This document shows, one piece after another, positions 9,030 to 17,371 of a stretch of 45,519 nt of DNA. The stretch lies in NCBI GenBank assembly GCA_009694025.1, contig SHVZ01000018.1, positions 1 through 45,519 of the forward strand, in the 5' to 3' direction. Origin of the DNA: Alphaproteobacteria bacterium. GTDB lineage: Bacteria > Pseudomonadota > Alphaproteobacteria > SHVZ01. The translations under genes were made by a program, and so were the position numbers. Under the pieces are notes generated by a model, which searched no databases, was not told the DNA's origin, and was given only the letters and a program-made list of their open reading frames with translations. Positions within the stretch are counted from its first letter, which is position 1. Each line of letters starts with the position of its first letter.

Positions 9030-10295
9030 ATGCCGAGCGTCGATGCCGGCTCGCTCCTCGCGACCGCGACGGCGCCCGACGAAAACCATCCACATCTTCA
9101 GCTCGGCTTCGGCCACGAAGCCGATGGCCGGCTCCGCCAAGCAGCGGCGTCCTTCCGTCGAGCGGCCGCGCTCGCTCCCGCTCATGGCGAGCCCTGGTTT
9201 TGCCTTACCCGCCTCGCCTATGATGCCGCGAGGCCGGAGACCGCGATCGCCTGCGGGCGGCGCTCGCTCGCCTGCAATCCAAACGGAGAGGCGGACTCAC
9301 TGCTCGGCGCGGCGCTGGTCGCCTCCGGCCGTTGGCGGGAGGCATTGCCGCTGTTCCAGGCCGCGACCCGGCGCCGGCACGGCCCTGAGGCGCGACCGGA
9401 GCCGCGGACCTCCTTCGCCAAGCTGGCTCACGACGCCGAACAGATCGAGCATCTGGTCCGGACGGGGCGCCTCGCTCCAGCCATGGTCGAGACGGCCACC
9501 GCCTATCGCGAGATTCTCGGCAAGCTGCCGCGGGACGGCAATCCCGCCGTGGTGCTCGAGGGCGAGGCCCGTCGGCGGCTGGCACCCACCTACAATCACC
9601 TCCTCCACTGCGATCCGGGCGCCGTGCTCGACGGCCCGGCGTTGAACCCCGCTCTCGATGCGAAGGAGATCGAGCGCGCCTATGTCGAGACTCGGCCGCA
9701 GATGGCGGTGGTCGACAACCTGCTGGCGCCCGAGGCGCTGGCCGCCGTCCTCCGCTTCTGCCAGGACTCGACCGTGTGGTTTGCCGGCGACTATTCGGGC
9801 GGCTATGTCGGGGCGCAGATGGGCGACGGCTTCGCCGCCCCCATCCTGTTCCAGATCGCAGAAGAGCTGAAGACGCTGCTTCCGGGCGTCATCGGCAGCG
9901 CCGGCCTCCAGCATCTCTGGGCATTCAAATACGCCAGCGACTTTTCCGGCATCGCTCTTCATGCCGACGCCGCGCGCGTCAACGTCAATTTCTGGATCAC
10001 CCAGGACGAGGCCAATCTCGACGCAACCAGCGGCGGCCTCGAAGTCTTCGACGTCGCGGCGCCGGCCGCCTGGAACTTCGCCGCCTTCAACAGCGACCTC
10101 GCAGCAATTCGCGAACATCTCGACCGGACCGGATCGCGCAGCATCGTCGTACCGCACCGGCAGAATCGAGCGGTCATCTTCAACTCCGACCTGTTCCATC
10201 GCACCGGCGACATCCGCTTCCGCGACGGCTACCTCAATCGCCGCATCAACGTCACGATGCTGTATGGAACGCGGCAGAGCGACAACCCGACGTGA
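9030..10295 (+). CDS. TPR-containing 2-oxoglutarate/Fe(II) oxygenase-like protein
   Basis: 421 aa. ATG 9030 lies 2 bases after the previous stop; the longer reading frame upstream is a shadow of the MBL gene. Residues about 20-130 form alpha-helical TPR-like repeats (LGFGHEADGRLRQAAASFRR, LGAALVASGRWREALPLFQ). The C-terminal half resembles the 2OG-Fe(II) dioxygenase jelly roll: H311-x-D313 (HADAARVNVNFWIT), distal H390 (SDLFHRTGDI) and an arginine (R404 or R405 in NRRINVTMLYG) in the order expected for binding iron and 2-oxoglutarate. Likely a hydroxylase of a protein or glycan target, as in other TPR-2OG fusions; target unknown. Confidence 0.72.
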   Translation: MPSVDAGSLLATATAPDENHPHLQLGFGHEADGRLRQAAASFRRAAALAPAHGEPWFCLTRLAYDAARPETAIACGRRSLACNPNGEADSLLGAALVASGRWREALPLFQAATRRRHGPEARPEPRTSFAKLAHDAEQIEHLVRTGRLAPAMVETATAYREILGKLPRDGNPAVVLEGEARRRLAPTYNHLLHCDPGAVLDGPALNPALDAKEIERAYVETRPQMAVVDNLLAPEALAAVLRFCQDSTVWFAGDYSGGYVGAQMGDGFAAPILFQIAEELKTLLPGVIGSAGLQHLWAFKYASDFSGIALHADAARVNVNFWITQDEANLDATSGGLEVFDVAAPAAWNFAAFNSDLAAIREHLDRTGSRSIVVPHRQNRAVIFNSDLFHRTGDIRFRDGYLNRRINVTMLYGTRQSDNPT

Positions 10296-10305
10296 GGCCG
10301 AACAC

Positions 10306-11286
10306 ATGAAGGTCTGCATCTACGGCACCGGCGCGGTCGGCGGCGCGCTCGCCGGCCGACTGTTCAAGGGCGGCGCCGAGGTCTCGGCGATCGCCCGCGG
10401 CGCCATGCTGGACGCGATCCGCCGGCACGGCCTCACCGTCCGGACGACGATCGAGGAGATCAAGGCGACCGTGCGGGCCAGCGACGATCCGGCCGTGCTC
10501 GGCCGCCAGGATACGGTCATCGTCACGGTCAAGGCGCTGGCGCTGCCGGCAGTCGCAGCCGGCATCGGCCCGCTGCTGGGCCCGAAGACCTTCGTCGTCT
10601 TCGCCATGAACGGCATTCCCTGGTGGTATTTCCTTCGCCACGGCGGCGAGCACGAGGGCCGCCGTCTGGAGCGGATCGATCCGGGCGACGCGCTCCGCCG
10701 CGCCATCGACATCGAGCGCGTGGTCGGCGGCGTCGTCTATAGCGGAAGCGAAGTGCTGGAGCCCGGCGTGATCGGGGTCGAGACGCCGAAGGGCCGGCTG
10801 ATCCTGGGAACGCCCGACGGCCGGTCGATACCGGAAGTCGAGGCATTGGCGGCGGCGCTGCAGGCGCCGGATCTCAAGGTCGAGGTCACGCCAGAGATCC
10901 GGACGACCATCTGGTCGAAGGTGCAGCAGAACATCTGCTCAGGCCTGCTCGGCTGCCTGAGCGGAACGACACCGAAGGCCACCTATGCCGACCCCGCCTG
11001 CGCCGACGGCGTCCGCCGGCTGGTGGCGGAGGTCGGCGCCGTCGCTCGGGCCATGGGCTTCCCGACCGAGGTCGATGCCGAGAAGCTTCTTTCCGTACAG
11101 CGCAACCAGACGCACGTCTCCAGCATCATCCTCGATCTCCTGAAGGGCCGCCTGATGGAGTTCGACGCGCTTTTCGGCGCGCCGGTCGAGTTCGCCCGCC
11201 TCAAGGGCGTGCCCACCCCGACCCTCGACCTCCTCTCGGCCCTGGTGAAGGTCAGGGCCCGGGAGGCCGGCTCCTACGCGGACTAG
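10306..11286 (+). CDS. Ketopantoate reductase-like (ApbA/PanE family) oxidoreductase
   Basis: 326 aa NAD(P)H-dependent reductase. The N-terminal Rossmann motif is GTGAVGG (residues 7-13) after strand MKVCIY, with the conserved ALPAVAAGIGPLLGPKTFVVFAMNG region leading into the active-site half; a C-terminal ApbA_C helical domain follows, with the conserved IWSKVQQNI lysine. I start at ATG 10306, 10 bases after the oxygenase stop. Family members reduce 2-ketopantoate for coenzyme A synthesis, but many paralogues outside pan clusters reduce other 2-keto acids; with no pantothenate genes nearby the substrate stays open. Confidence 0.82.
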   Translation: MKVCIYGTGAVGGALAGRLFKGGAEVSAIARGAMLDAIRRHGLTVRTTIEEIKATVRASDDPAVLGRQDTVIVTVKALALPAVAAGIGPLLGPKTFVVFAMNGIPWWYFLRHGGEHEGRRLERIDPGDALRRAIDIERVVGGVVYSGSEVLEPGVIGVETPKGRLILGTPDGRSIPEVEALAAALQAPDLKVEVTPEIRTTIWSKVQQNICSGLLGCLSGTTPKATYADPACADGVRRLVAEVGAVARAMGFPTEVDAEKLLSVQRNQTHVSSIILDLLKGRLMEFDALFGAPVEFARLKGVPTPTLDLLSALVKVRAREAGSYAD

Positions 11287-11377
11287 GCCGCCCCCTGGCA
11301 GCGCCCCTCCGATCTGCTAGTCTTGGCGCTGGCCGGCGGCTGGGGTGAGACGCGCGGCTACCCGCTCGAGGTATCCC

Positions 11378-11887
11378 ATGCGCCGCGTTCTCAAGGCCGC
11401 TCTTCCCGCCCTTCTCGTCTTCCTCGCAACCCCCGTCTCGGCCCAGGATCTGCCGGGCTGTTCGCCCAACAATGCGAACGAGCGGGTCTGCCGCTCCGGC
11501 AACATCTGCGTCTGCCGGATGACCGGCGGGCTTCTCTCGGGCATCCCCCAGGCGTTCCGTTGGGACTGTGGCATCCAGAACGGCGGCTGCCTCCCCGGCG
11601 TCTATCAGCAGATGACGCCGTTCTCCGGCCAGGGCGCGGCGTCCTCCGGGGCGGCCACGGCGCCGCCGCGCGCCGCCGCCGGTTCGTCGACCGCCGGCGC
11701 CGGCCCTGGCAAGCCCGAGATCGCCCAGGCCCAGACGGCCCTGGCGCGGCTCGGCTTCAATCCGGGACCGGCCGACGGCGTCGTCGGCCCGCGGACGCGC
11801 GCCGCGCTCCGGGCCTATCTGGCAAGGGAAGGACTGCCGCCGTCGGACCGGCTGACGCCGGAGATCTATCGCCGCCTGGTGCCGTAG
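11378..11887 (+). CDS. Small secreted protein with C-terminal peptidoglycan-binding domain
   Basis: 169 aa. ATG 11378 was chosen over 11345 because it begins a clean signal peptide (MRRVLKAALPALLVFLATPV, cut near SA-QD, residue 22) and has GAGG upstream. The mature part holds about six cysteines (CSPN, VCRSGN, ICVCRM, WDCGIQNGGC), suggesting disulfides in the periplasm, then a low-complexity Ala/Gly/Pro linker, then a PG_binding_1-like helix bundle at about 110-165 (QTALARLGFNPGPADGVVG, RTRAALRAYL). Probably anchored to or acting at the cell wall. Function of the cysteine-rich part is unknown. Confidence 0.72.
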   Translation: MRRVLKAALPALLVFLATPVSAQDLPGCSPNNANERVCRSGNICVCRMTGGLLSGIPQAFRWDCGIQNGGCLPGVYQQMTPFSGQGAASSGAATAPPRAAAGSSTAGAGPGKPEIAQAQTALARLGFNPGPADGVVGPRTRAALRAYLAREGLPPSDRLTPEIYRRLVP

Positions 11888-11888
11888 C

Positions 11889-12282
11889 GCGTCGGGACCG
11901 GAGTGCGACCTGCTCGCGTTCGTCGCCCGGGCCTTCCGAGACCGGATCGCCGCCGTCGGTGCGAGGCCCGCCACATCGAGCCGGGCAGCCCCGGGGAGGA
12001 TGGCTGCCGCAAGAGCTTCAACGGCAAGCTCTATGACGAGCTGCTCGACGCCAGAGCTTCTACGCGCGAAAGGTGGCTAAAATCGCGATCGAAGCATGGC
12101 AACGACACTGCAACACGATCTATCCGCGTTCATCGCTCGGAGAGCGGCCTCCGGCATCGGAGATCTTCGTCCCTCCCACGTCCAACTGCGCAACCTGAGC
12201 CAGCTTCGTCGGGCGCGCTCGCGCTGGTGCCCGGAGCGACCCTGAACTAACATTCCACTGGAGCCGCTCGATAGGTCGGTCA
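11889..12282 (+). pseudogene. Decayed IS3-family transposase OrfB, C-terminal part, with element end
   Basis: Three reading frames must be joined to read an OrfB tail: FVARAFRDRIAAVGARP in one frame (from about 11918), then HIEPGSPGEDGCRKSFNGKL in another, then a third with EAWQRHCNTIYPRSSLGERP and PPASEIFVPP. These match the conserved IS3 integrase core end (usually IEPGSPWENGYCESFN and YNTxRPHSSLGYRPPAPE). The final glutamate region of the DDE triad is still recognisable. The stop after TLN (about 12250) is followed by a tail near CACTGGAGCCGCTCGATAGG ending in TCGGTCA at 12282, like an IS3 right inverted repeat. The upstream two thirds of the element are gone. Inactive remnant. Confidence 0.82.
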
Positions 12283-12451
12283 ATCAAGCCCCAATCGCGT
12301 CCGGCGGAAGTCGAGCGCGCCGACACGAGCCAACCGAGAGCCAGAATGCCTGTGGCCATCTTCTCCGCGCCTATCCGCATTCGGGACGCAATCGGTGTTC
12401 TTGCTTTCGCCGCGGGCGCTGAATGACTGCTTCAAGGCGACGCATTTGAAA

Positions 12452-14662
12452 ATGACCAACACCGCGAACATCGGTGGCGGTGGACTCGCCGGAGATTGTT
12501 GGGGCGGCCTCGCCTCGATGTTGGTCGCGCTACCCTCGGCGATCGCATTCGGCGTGCTGGTCTATGGCGCGCTCGGACCGGAATACGCCGGCGCTGGCGC
12601 CCTCGCCGGCATCCTTGGCGCTGCGGCACTGGGTATCGTTGCGCCGCTCATCGGCGGCAACGGCGGAATCATCACGGCGCCTTGCGCGCCGGCCGCGGCC
12701 GTGCTCTCCGCGATGGCCGTCGAACTGGCGGCACATGGCGATATGTCTGTCGAGCGCCTGCTGTCGTTGCTGGCGCTTACCGCGCTGCTGGCGGCGCTGT
12801 TCCAACTCATCTTAGGCCTGCTGCGTGCCGGACGGCTGATCAAGTTCATACCTTACCAAGTAGTGACCGGCTATCTGTCCGGAGTGGCGCTGATCATCGC
12901 CGTCGGGCAATTGCCTAAGCTGCTTGGATTGCCCAAGGACATGAGCCTCGCGCACGGGCTGCTCGCGCCGCAGTCATGGAACTGGACCGGAATCGGCGTA
13001 GGGCTGGCGACGATCGTAGCGATGGCGGGCGCTTCTCGCATCACCCTAAAGGTGCCCGGAGCCATCCTAGGTCTGGCCGTGGGCATCGCCACGTATTTTG
13101 CGGCGTCGCTGCTCAATCCTGAGCTGCTGCAGCTCTCCCCCAACCTCCTGGTGATCGGACCGATCGAGGTCCCTGGCTCTCTTGTCGACGTCGTCAATGA
13201 GCGGGCGACTTCGGTGCTCCGGGTTCGCCCCGACGACGTGGCCATGGTGCTGGTTTCCGCGTTGACGTTATCGGTTCTGCTCTCCGTCGACACGCTCAAG
13301 ACCGGGGTGGTGCTGGATGCGATGACACGCCGACGCCACGACTCAAATCGTGAGTTGCTCGCACAAGGTACGGCCAACTTTGCCGCGTTCTTGGTTGGCG
13401 GCATGCCCGGCGCCGGCACCATGGGAGCGACCCTGGTGAATTTCGCCAGCGGTGGCCGATCGTACCGGTCGGGTGTGATCGAAGGCGTGCTGGTGATCGC
13501 CACCTTCGTGCTGCTCGGCCCGCTGATTGCTTGGGTGCCGATCGGCGCTCTGGCCGGCATCCTGCTGGTGGTAGCGTTTCGCATGTTCGATCGGCGTGTG
13601 TTCCGCCTGCTGCTGCACCGCGCAACCCGCGTCGATTTCATCGTCATCGCGACCGTCGTCGCCGTCGCCCAGATCGGGTTGATCGCGGCCGCCGCGGTCG
13701 GAATTTGCCTTGCCGTCCTGCTTTTCATTCTCGACCAGGTTCGTGGCACGGTGCTCCTCGCCAAACGGGATTTGCGCACCGCGCATTCTAAACGCAGACG
13801 CCTCGAAGACGAGCGCGACGTGCTCAAGGTGGGCGGCGCGCAGGCGGCGGTGGTGCAATTGCAGGGCAATCTGTTTTTTGGCACCACCGACCAGCTCGTC
13901 TCGCAACTTGAACCTGATCTTACGCACCTGCGTTATCTGCTGCTTGATCTGCGCCGGGTGCGGTCGATGGACTATACCGCGGCGCACCTGTTCGAGCAGA
14001 TGCGGCAACGGCTGCAGGAGCGCGGCGGCGAGTTGCTGTTCAGCGGCATGCCCTCGAGTCTGCCCACGCGCCCCGACTTCGCGCGCTACATGGCGGACTT
14101 TGGCATAGCGAACGCAAGTCGCGGAATCCGGGTGTTCGACACACGCGACAGCGCCATCGAATGGATGGAGGATCGCGTGCTCGAGGCAGCCGGAGTGATG
14201 CCGCAGGAGGACACGCGCGCTCTGGATCTGGGGGAGATCGAGCTCTTGAGCGAGCTCGATGACGCATCTCTGGTCGAACTTCGTAAGGTGGCGCGCGAAC
14301 TTTCGGTTCCTGCGGGAGGCCGCATCTGTTCCTGGGGAGAGGACGGCAACGAGATGTTCTTGCTGCGACGCGGCCGGGTGCGCGTGCTCCTGCCGCTCGA
14401 AGGCGGCAAGCGGCATCATCTGGCCACTTTCTGCCAAGGCGATTTTTTCGGCGAGATGGCCTTTCTCGACCGCGAGCGGCGTTCCGCCGACGTCGAGGCG
14501 GCTACGCCGAGCGAGCTTTACGTGGTGTCACGCGACAACTTCGACGCCATGGTCAAGGCCAATCCGGCGCTGGGCGGACGCCTGTTCGAGCAGCTCGCGC
14601 TGACGATCTCCCGGCGCCTGCGCGCCGCGGATACCGAGTTGCGTTTTCTTGAAGAACGCTGA
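12452..14662 (+). CDS. SulP-family anion transporter with STAS and cyclic-nucleotide-binding domains
   Basis: 736 aa (from ATG 12452; in-frame GTG 12395 would add 19 residues, and an AAGG lies upstream of 12452). Residues about 10-440 are a SulP membrane domain with many helices (MLVALPSAIAFGVLVYGALG, IPYQVVTGYLSGVALIIAVG, GTANFAAFLVGGMPGAGTMG). A STAS domain follows at about 455-580 (AVVQLQGNLFFGTTDQLVSQ, LDLRRVRSMDYTAAHLF), then a cyclic-nucleotide-binding fold at about 600-725 with phosphate-loop motif GEMAFLDRERRSADVEA, keeping the key Glu and Arg. Suggests an anion or bicarbonate importer gated by cAMP/cGMP. Codon use looks less GC-biased than neighbours, consistent with transfer. Confidence 0.88.
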   Translation: MTNTANIGGGGLAGDCWGGLASMLVALPSAIAFGVLVYGALGPEYAGAGALAGILGAAALGIVAPLIGGNGGIITAPCAPAAAVLSAMAVELAAHGDMSVERLLSLLALTALLAALFQLILGLLRAGRLIKFIPYQVVTGYLSGVALIIAVGQLPKLLGLPKDMSLAHGLLAPQSWNWTGIGVGLATIVAMAGASRITLKVPGAILGLAVGIATYFAASLLNPELLQLSPNLLVIGPIEVPGSLVDVVNERATSVLRVRPDDVAMVLVSALTLSVLLSVDTLKTGVVLDAMTRRRHDSNRELLAQGTANFAAFLVGGMPGAGTMGATLVNFASGGRSYRSGVIEGVLVIATFVLLGPLIAWVPIGALAGILLVVAFRMFDRRVFRLLLHRATRVDFIVIATVVAVAQIGLIAAAAVGICLAVLLFILDQVRGTVLLAKRDLRTAHSKRRRLEDERDVLKVGGAQAAVVQLQGNLFFGTTDQLVSQLEPDLTHLRYLLLDLRRVRSMDYTAAHLFEQMRQRLQERGGELLFSGMPSSLPTRPDFARYMADFGIANASRGIRVFDTRDSAIEWMEDRVLEAAGVMPQEDTRALDLGEIELLSELDDASLVELRKVARELSVPAGGRICSWGEDGNEMFLLRRGRVRVLLPLEGGKRHHLATFCQGDFFGEMAFLDRERRSADVEAATPSELYVVSRDNFDAMVKANPALGGRLFEQLALTISRRLRAADTELRFLEER

Positions 14663-14850
14663 GGCGGAGCGGTCTGCTCGCACGCCCGGGACCCGGTCTC
14701 GACCCGGCAGCGGACGCAGTCGACGCGCTGGACGAACCTCTATCGTCACTCCGGCGAGCTAAAATGGTGCACCGGGCGAGAGCAAAAAAATCCGAGCGGC
14801 GAAACCATGTTGCTGACTAGTCTCCTTCGATAATCTATTTCAACAACCTG
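14663..14850. other. Intergenic gap between convergent SulP and PPK2 genes
   Basis: No ORF, RNA or convincing terminator is seen in these 188 bases; an A-rich stretch (GCAAAAAAATCCG near 14783) is present without a stable stem before it. Confidence 0.4.
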
Positions 14851-15777
14851 CTAGTAGAACTTCGGCACGAACTTCTGGGTCGACTTGCGAGGCCTCTTGT
14901 ATCCCGTGTCGGACTGGCGCGGCGGCAATTCAATTTCGACCGGCATCATGTCGCGGTAGGGAATCTGCTGAAGCAGATGCACGATGCAGTTCAGCCGCGC
15001 GCGCTTCTTGTCGTCGGCGTCGACAACCCACCACGGACTCCGCTTGGTGTCCGTGTGCTTGAGCATGACGTCTTTGGCCTTGGAGTATTCGACCCAACGC
15101 TTGCGCGACTCCAGATCCATCGGGCTGAGCTTCCAGCGCTTGATGGGATTGCGCACGCGCTCGCGGAAGCGCTTTTCCTGCTCGCCGTCGTTGACGGAGA
15201 ACCAGTACTTGATGAGATGAGTGCCCGACCGGATCAGCATCTCCTCGAACATCGGACACGAGCGCAGGAAATCCTCGTATTCGTCGTCTGTGCAGAACCC
15301 CATGACCCGTTCGACACCGGCCCGGTTGTACCAGCTGCGATCGAACAGGACGATCTCGCCCTTGCCCGGCAGCTGCGCGACGTAGCGCTGGAAATACCAC
15401 TGGCCGCGCTCGCGCTCGGTTGGCGTTCCCAGGGCGACGATGCGGCAGATACGCGGGTTGAGAGACTCGCCGATGCGCCTGATCACGCCGCCTTTGCCAG
15501 CGGCGTCGCGACCCTCGAAGAGGATGGCCACCTTCAGGCCCCGGATGCGAACCCACTCCTGCAGCTTGATCAGCTCGAACTGCAAATGGGCGAGTTCATC
15601 GACGTACTTGTAATTTTTCGGGGGCCTGCGCAGCTTGGGACGGCCGGTGACCTTCCAGGCCTCTTCGACCTTGGCCTTTTCCCTGACGTTGCGTGCAATC
15701 TCGCCATGGACCTGGCCGGTCGCCGCCACCAGCGGCCCCTTCTTGGCTTTCTTGTTCTTTTTGTTCTTCTTGCCCAT
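14851..15777 (-). CDS. ppk2: Polyphosphate kinase 2 (PPK2 family)
   Basis: 308 aa cytoplasmic kinase that uses polyphosphate to phosphorylate nucleotides (or the reverse). Walker A GRDAAGKGG at 89-97 and Walker B VLFDRSWYNRAGVERVMGF from 143 are the PPK2 hallmarks, followed by the lid region (RRFRER-type, here KRFRERVRNPIKRWKLSPMD). I start at ATG 15777 because the peptide there begins with the lysine-rich lead MGKKNKKNKKAKK typical of these proteins, preceded by a G-rich stretch; a further upstream start at 15852 adds no family sequence. It is convergent with the SulP gene and both lie between two decayed transposases. One-domain short type; nucleotide preference cannot be told. Confidence 0.93.
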   Translation of the reverse strand: MGKKNKKNKKAKKGPLVAATGQVHGEIARNVREKAKVEEAWKVTGRPKLRRPPKNYKYVDELAHLQFELIKLQEWVRIRGLKVAILFEGRDAAGKGGVIRRIGESLNPRICRIVALGTPTERERGQWYFQRYVAQLPGKGEIVLFDRSWYNRAGVERVMGFCTDDEYEDFLRSCPMFEEMLIRSGTHLIKYWFSVNDGEQEKRFRERVRNPIKRWKLSPMDLESRKRWVEYSKAKDVMLKHTDTKRSPWWVVDADDKKRARLNCIVHLLQQIPYRDMMPVEIELPPRQSDTGYKRPRKSTQKFVPKFY

Positions 15778-15902
15778 TGGCCCCCCGAGGAAGCATGAGC
15801 GACGGTCGCCGCTCCAGTGCTGCCTATCGCCGATACACTGATAGACCGACATTCCCCCGATGACCGTCGATTTCCGGCGACACGATACGCCTCGGAGCTG
15901 CT

Positions 15903-16047
15903 CCAGGCAAACCGGCGGCCTCCAACTCGGCCCCCCGGCTCAAGACCCTTAAGAGCCCCACTCCCTACGAGTACATCTGCAAGAACTGCTCAGCGGAGTC
16001 AGCCCGCTTCACCCGTGATCCAAACCATCGAACCCTGGGACCAAGCT
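15903..16047 (+). pseudogene. Decayed IS481-family transposase, C-terminal fragment
   Basis: In one frame the sequence reads SNSAPRLKTLKSPTPYEYIC and then KNCSAESARFTRDPNHRTLG, matching the end of IS481-type integrase-fold transposases (usual form: RRLKTLKGLTPYEFIC, then about ten residues, then FTRDPTHLTLGL). The usual stop just after LGLYT is lost and the frame runs into the MFS gene end, so this is a remnant. Everything upstream of the last 45 or so codons is missing. Confidence 0.78.
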
Positions 16048-17259
16048 TCAGTCGGCATGCTGGCTGGCCGGCTTGGCGCTGCGGCGGACGGTGATGACCA
16101 TCGGAAGCGTCAGCGCCATGGTCACGGCGATGGTGGCGAAGACCAGCCGGGGGGCGTCGTTGTCCATCAGCCAGCCGAAGGCGATCGGGCCGACGCAGGA
16201 GCCGATGTCGAGCCCCGAATAGACGAAGCCGAAGACCTTGCCGGTGGCGCCCGCGGGCGCGGCAGCGCGGATCAGCATATCGCGGGCCGGCCCGACGGTA
16301 CCCGCCGAGAACCCCGAGGCCGCAATAAGGGCGAGCACCACCGTGAACGGCAACGCCGCGCCGCCGGCAACCGCCATCGCGAGCCCAGCCAGCCCCATGC
16401 CGACAATGGCGATCAGGTCATGACGGCGGGTCCAGTCGACGATCCAGCCGCCAGCGAAGATGCCGGAGGCCTGTGCCAGCAGGTAGACGGTGAGCGCGGT
16501 GGTCGCCAGCGCCAGCGGCACTTGGTGGATAGAGAGGAGTGCCGGCACACCGAAGCTCTGAAAGCCGATGCCGGCCATCGCCGTAAGCGCGAAGAAGGCG
16601 AAGCCGGAGACGATGCCGGGCTGACGGATCAGTGCGCCGTAGCGGTGATCGTCTCGACCCTTGCCGCTGTCGGTTCCGGCGCCGCCGAGCGCGTGGTCGA
16701 AGCGCGAGATCAGCGCCAGGGCAACCAACCCGACGACACCGGCGATCACCAGCGCCGGCCGCCAGCCGATGGTGAAAGCCATGGTGCCGATCACCATCGG
16801 CGAGGTCGCGTAACCCAGCGTGCCGGAGAGCCCATGCACCGAATAGGCGCGCCCCAGGCGGCCCTGGCTCACGCGGGTCGAGAGGATCGAGAGGTCGGCC
16901 GGATGGAAGACGCTGTTGCCCATGCCGGCCAGCGCCGCCAGCGGATAGAGGAGCCAGAAGACCGGGACCAGGCCGGCCGCGGCGATCGAAAGGGCGAGAA
17001 GCGCGAGGCCCATGTACAGGACGCGCGCGGCGCCGTAGCGGTCGCACCAGACCCCGACCAGCGCCTGGCAGACGCCGGAGAAGGCGTAGAAGGTGGTGAC
17101 GACGCCGCCGAGGGCGGTCCAGCTGACATCGAACTCGTCCTTCAGCAGCGGAAACACCGGCGCCAGGGCGAGCTGGAAGAAGTGCGACATGAAATGGGCG
17201 GCCCCGATCAGCCCGATGACCAGGGAGTCGCGGCGAACGGTGGTGGCGAGGGTGCTCAT
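16048..17259 (-). CDS. MFS transporter, fosmidomycin-resistance (Fsr)-like
   Basis: 403 aa with twelve predicted membrane helices. The beginning SLVIGLIGAAHFMSHFFQLA and FPLLKDEFDVSWTALGGVVT resemble the Fsr group of small-molecule exporters, and a motif-A-like loop (CDRYGAARV) follows helix 2. Probable inner-membrane drug or metabolite efflux. It is transcribed away from the Nudix gene (112 bases between starts). Its 3' end abuts the IS481 remnant. The substrate is unknown. Confidence 0.85.
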   Translation of the reverse strand: MSTLATTVRRDSLVIGLIGAAHFMSHFFQLALAPVFPLLKDEFDVSWTALGGVVTTFYAFSGVCQALVGVWCDRYGAARVLYMGLALLALSIAAAGLVPVFWLLYPLAALAGMGNSVFHPADLSILSTRVSQGRLGRAYSVHGLSGTLGYATSPMVIGTMAFTIGWRPALVIAGVVGLVALALISRFDHALGGAGTDSGKGRDDHRYGALIRQPGIVSGFAFFALTAMAGIGFQSFGVPALLSIHQVPLALATTALTVYLLAQASGIFAGGWIVDWTRRHDLIAIVGMGLAGLAMAVAGGAALPFTVVLALIAASGFSAGTVGPARDMLIRAAAPAGATGKVFGFVYSGLDIGSCVGPIAFGWLMDNDAPRLVFATIAVTMALTLPMVITVRRSAKPASQHAD

Positions 17260-17371
17260 TTGGGCTCGAAGGAGGATAGGACCGGAAAGAGGCGCATCCT
17301 ACACGCGGATGGCCGGCGGCGGAAACTCTGGCTAGGATCGCGGCCCTTCCGGCCGGCCCGAGGATGCAGCC

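Noticed and set aside
11888..12430. Small plus-strand ORF 11903-12250 as a real gene
   Set aside because: It is only one frame of a decayed IS3 OrfB; homology continues in other frames on both sides.
14663..14850. Terminator or small RNA between SulP and PPK2
   Set aside because: Only short imperfect stems and an A-run; nothing convincing.
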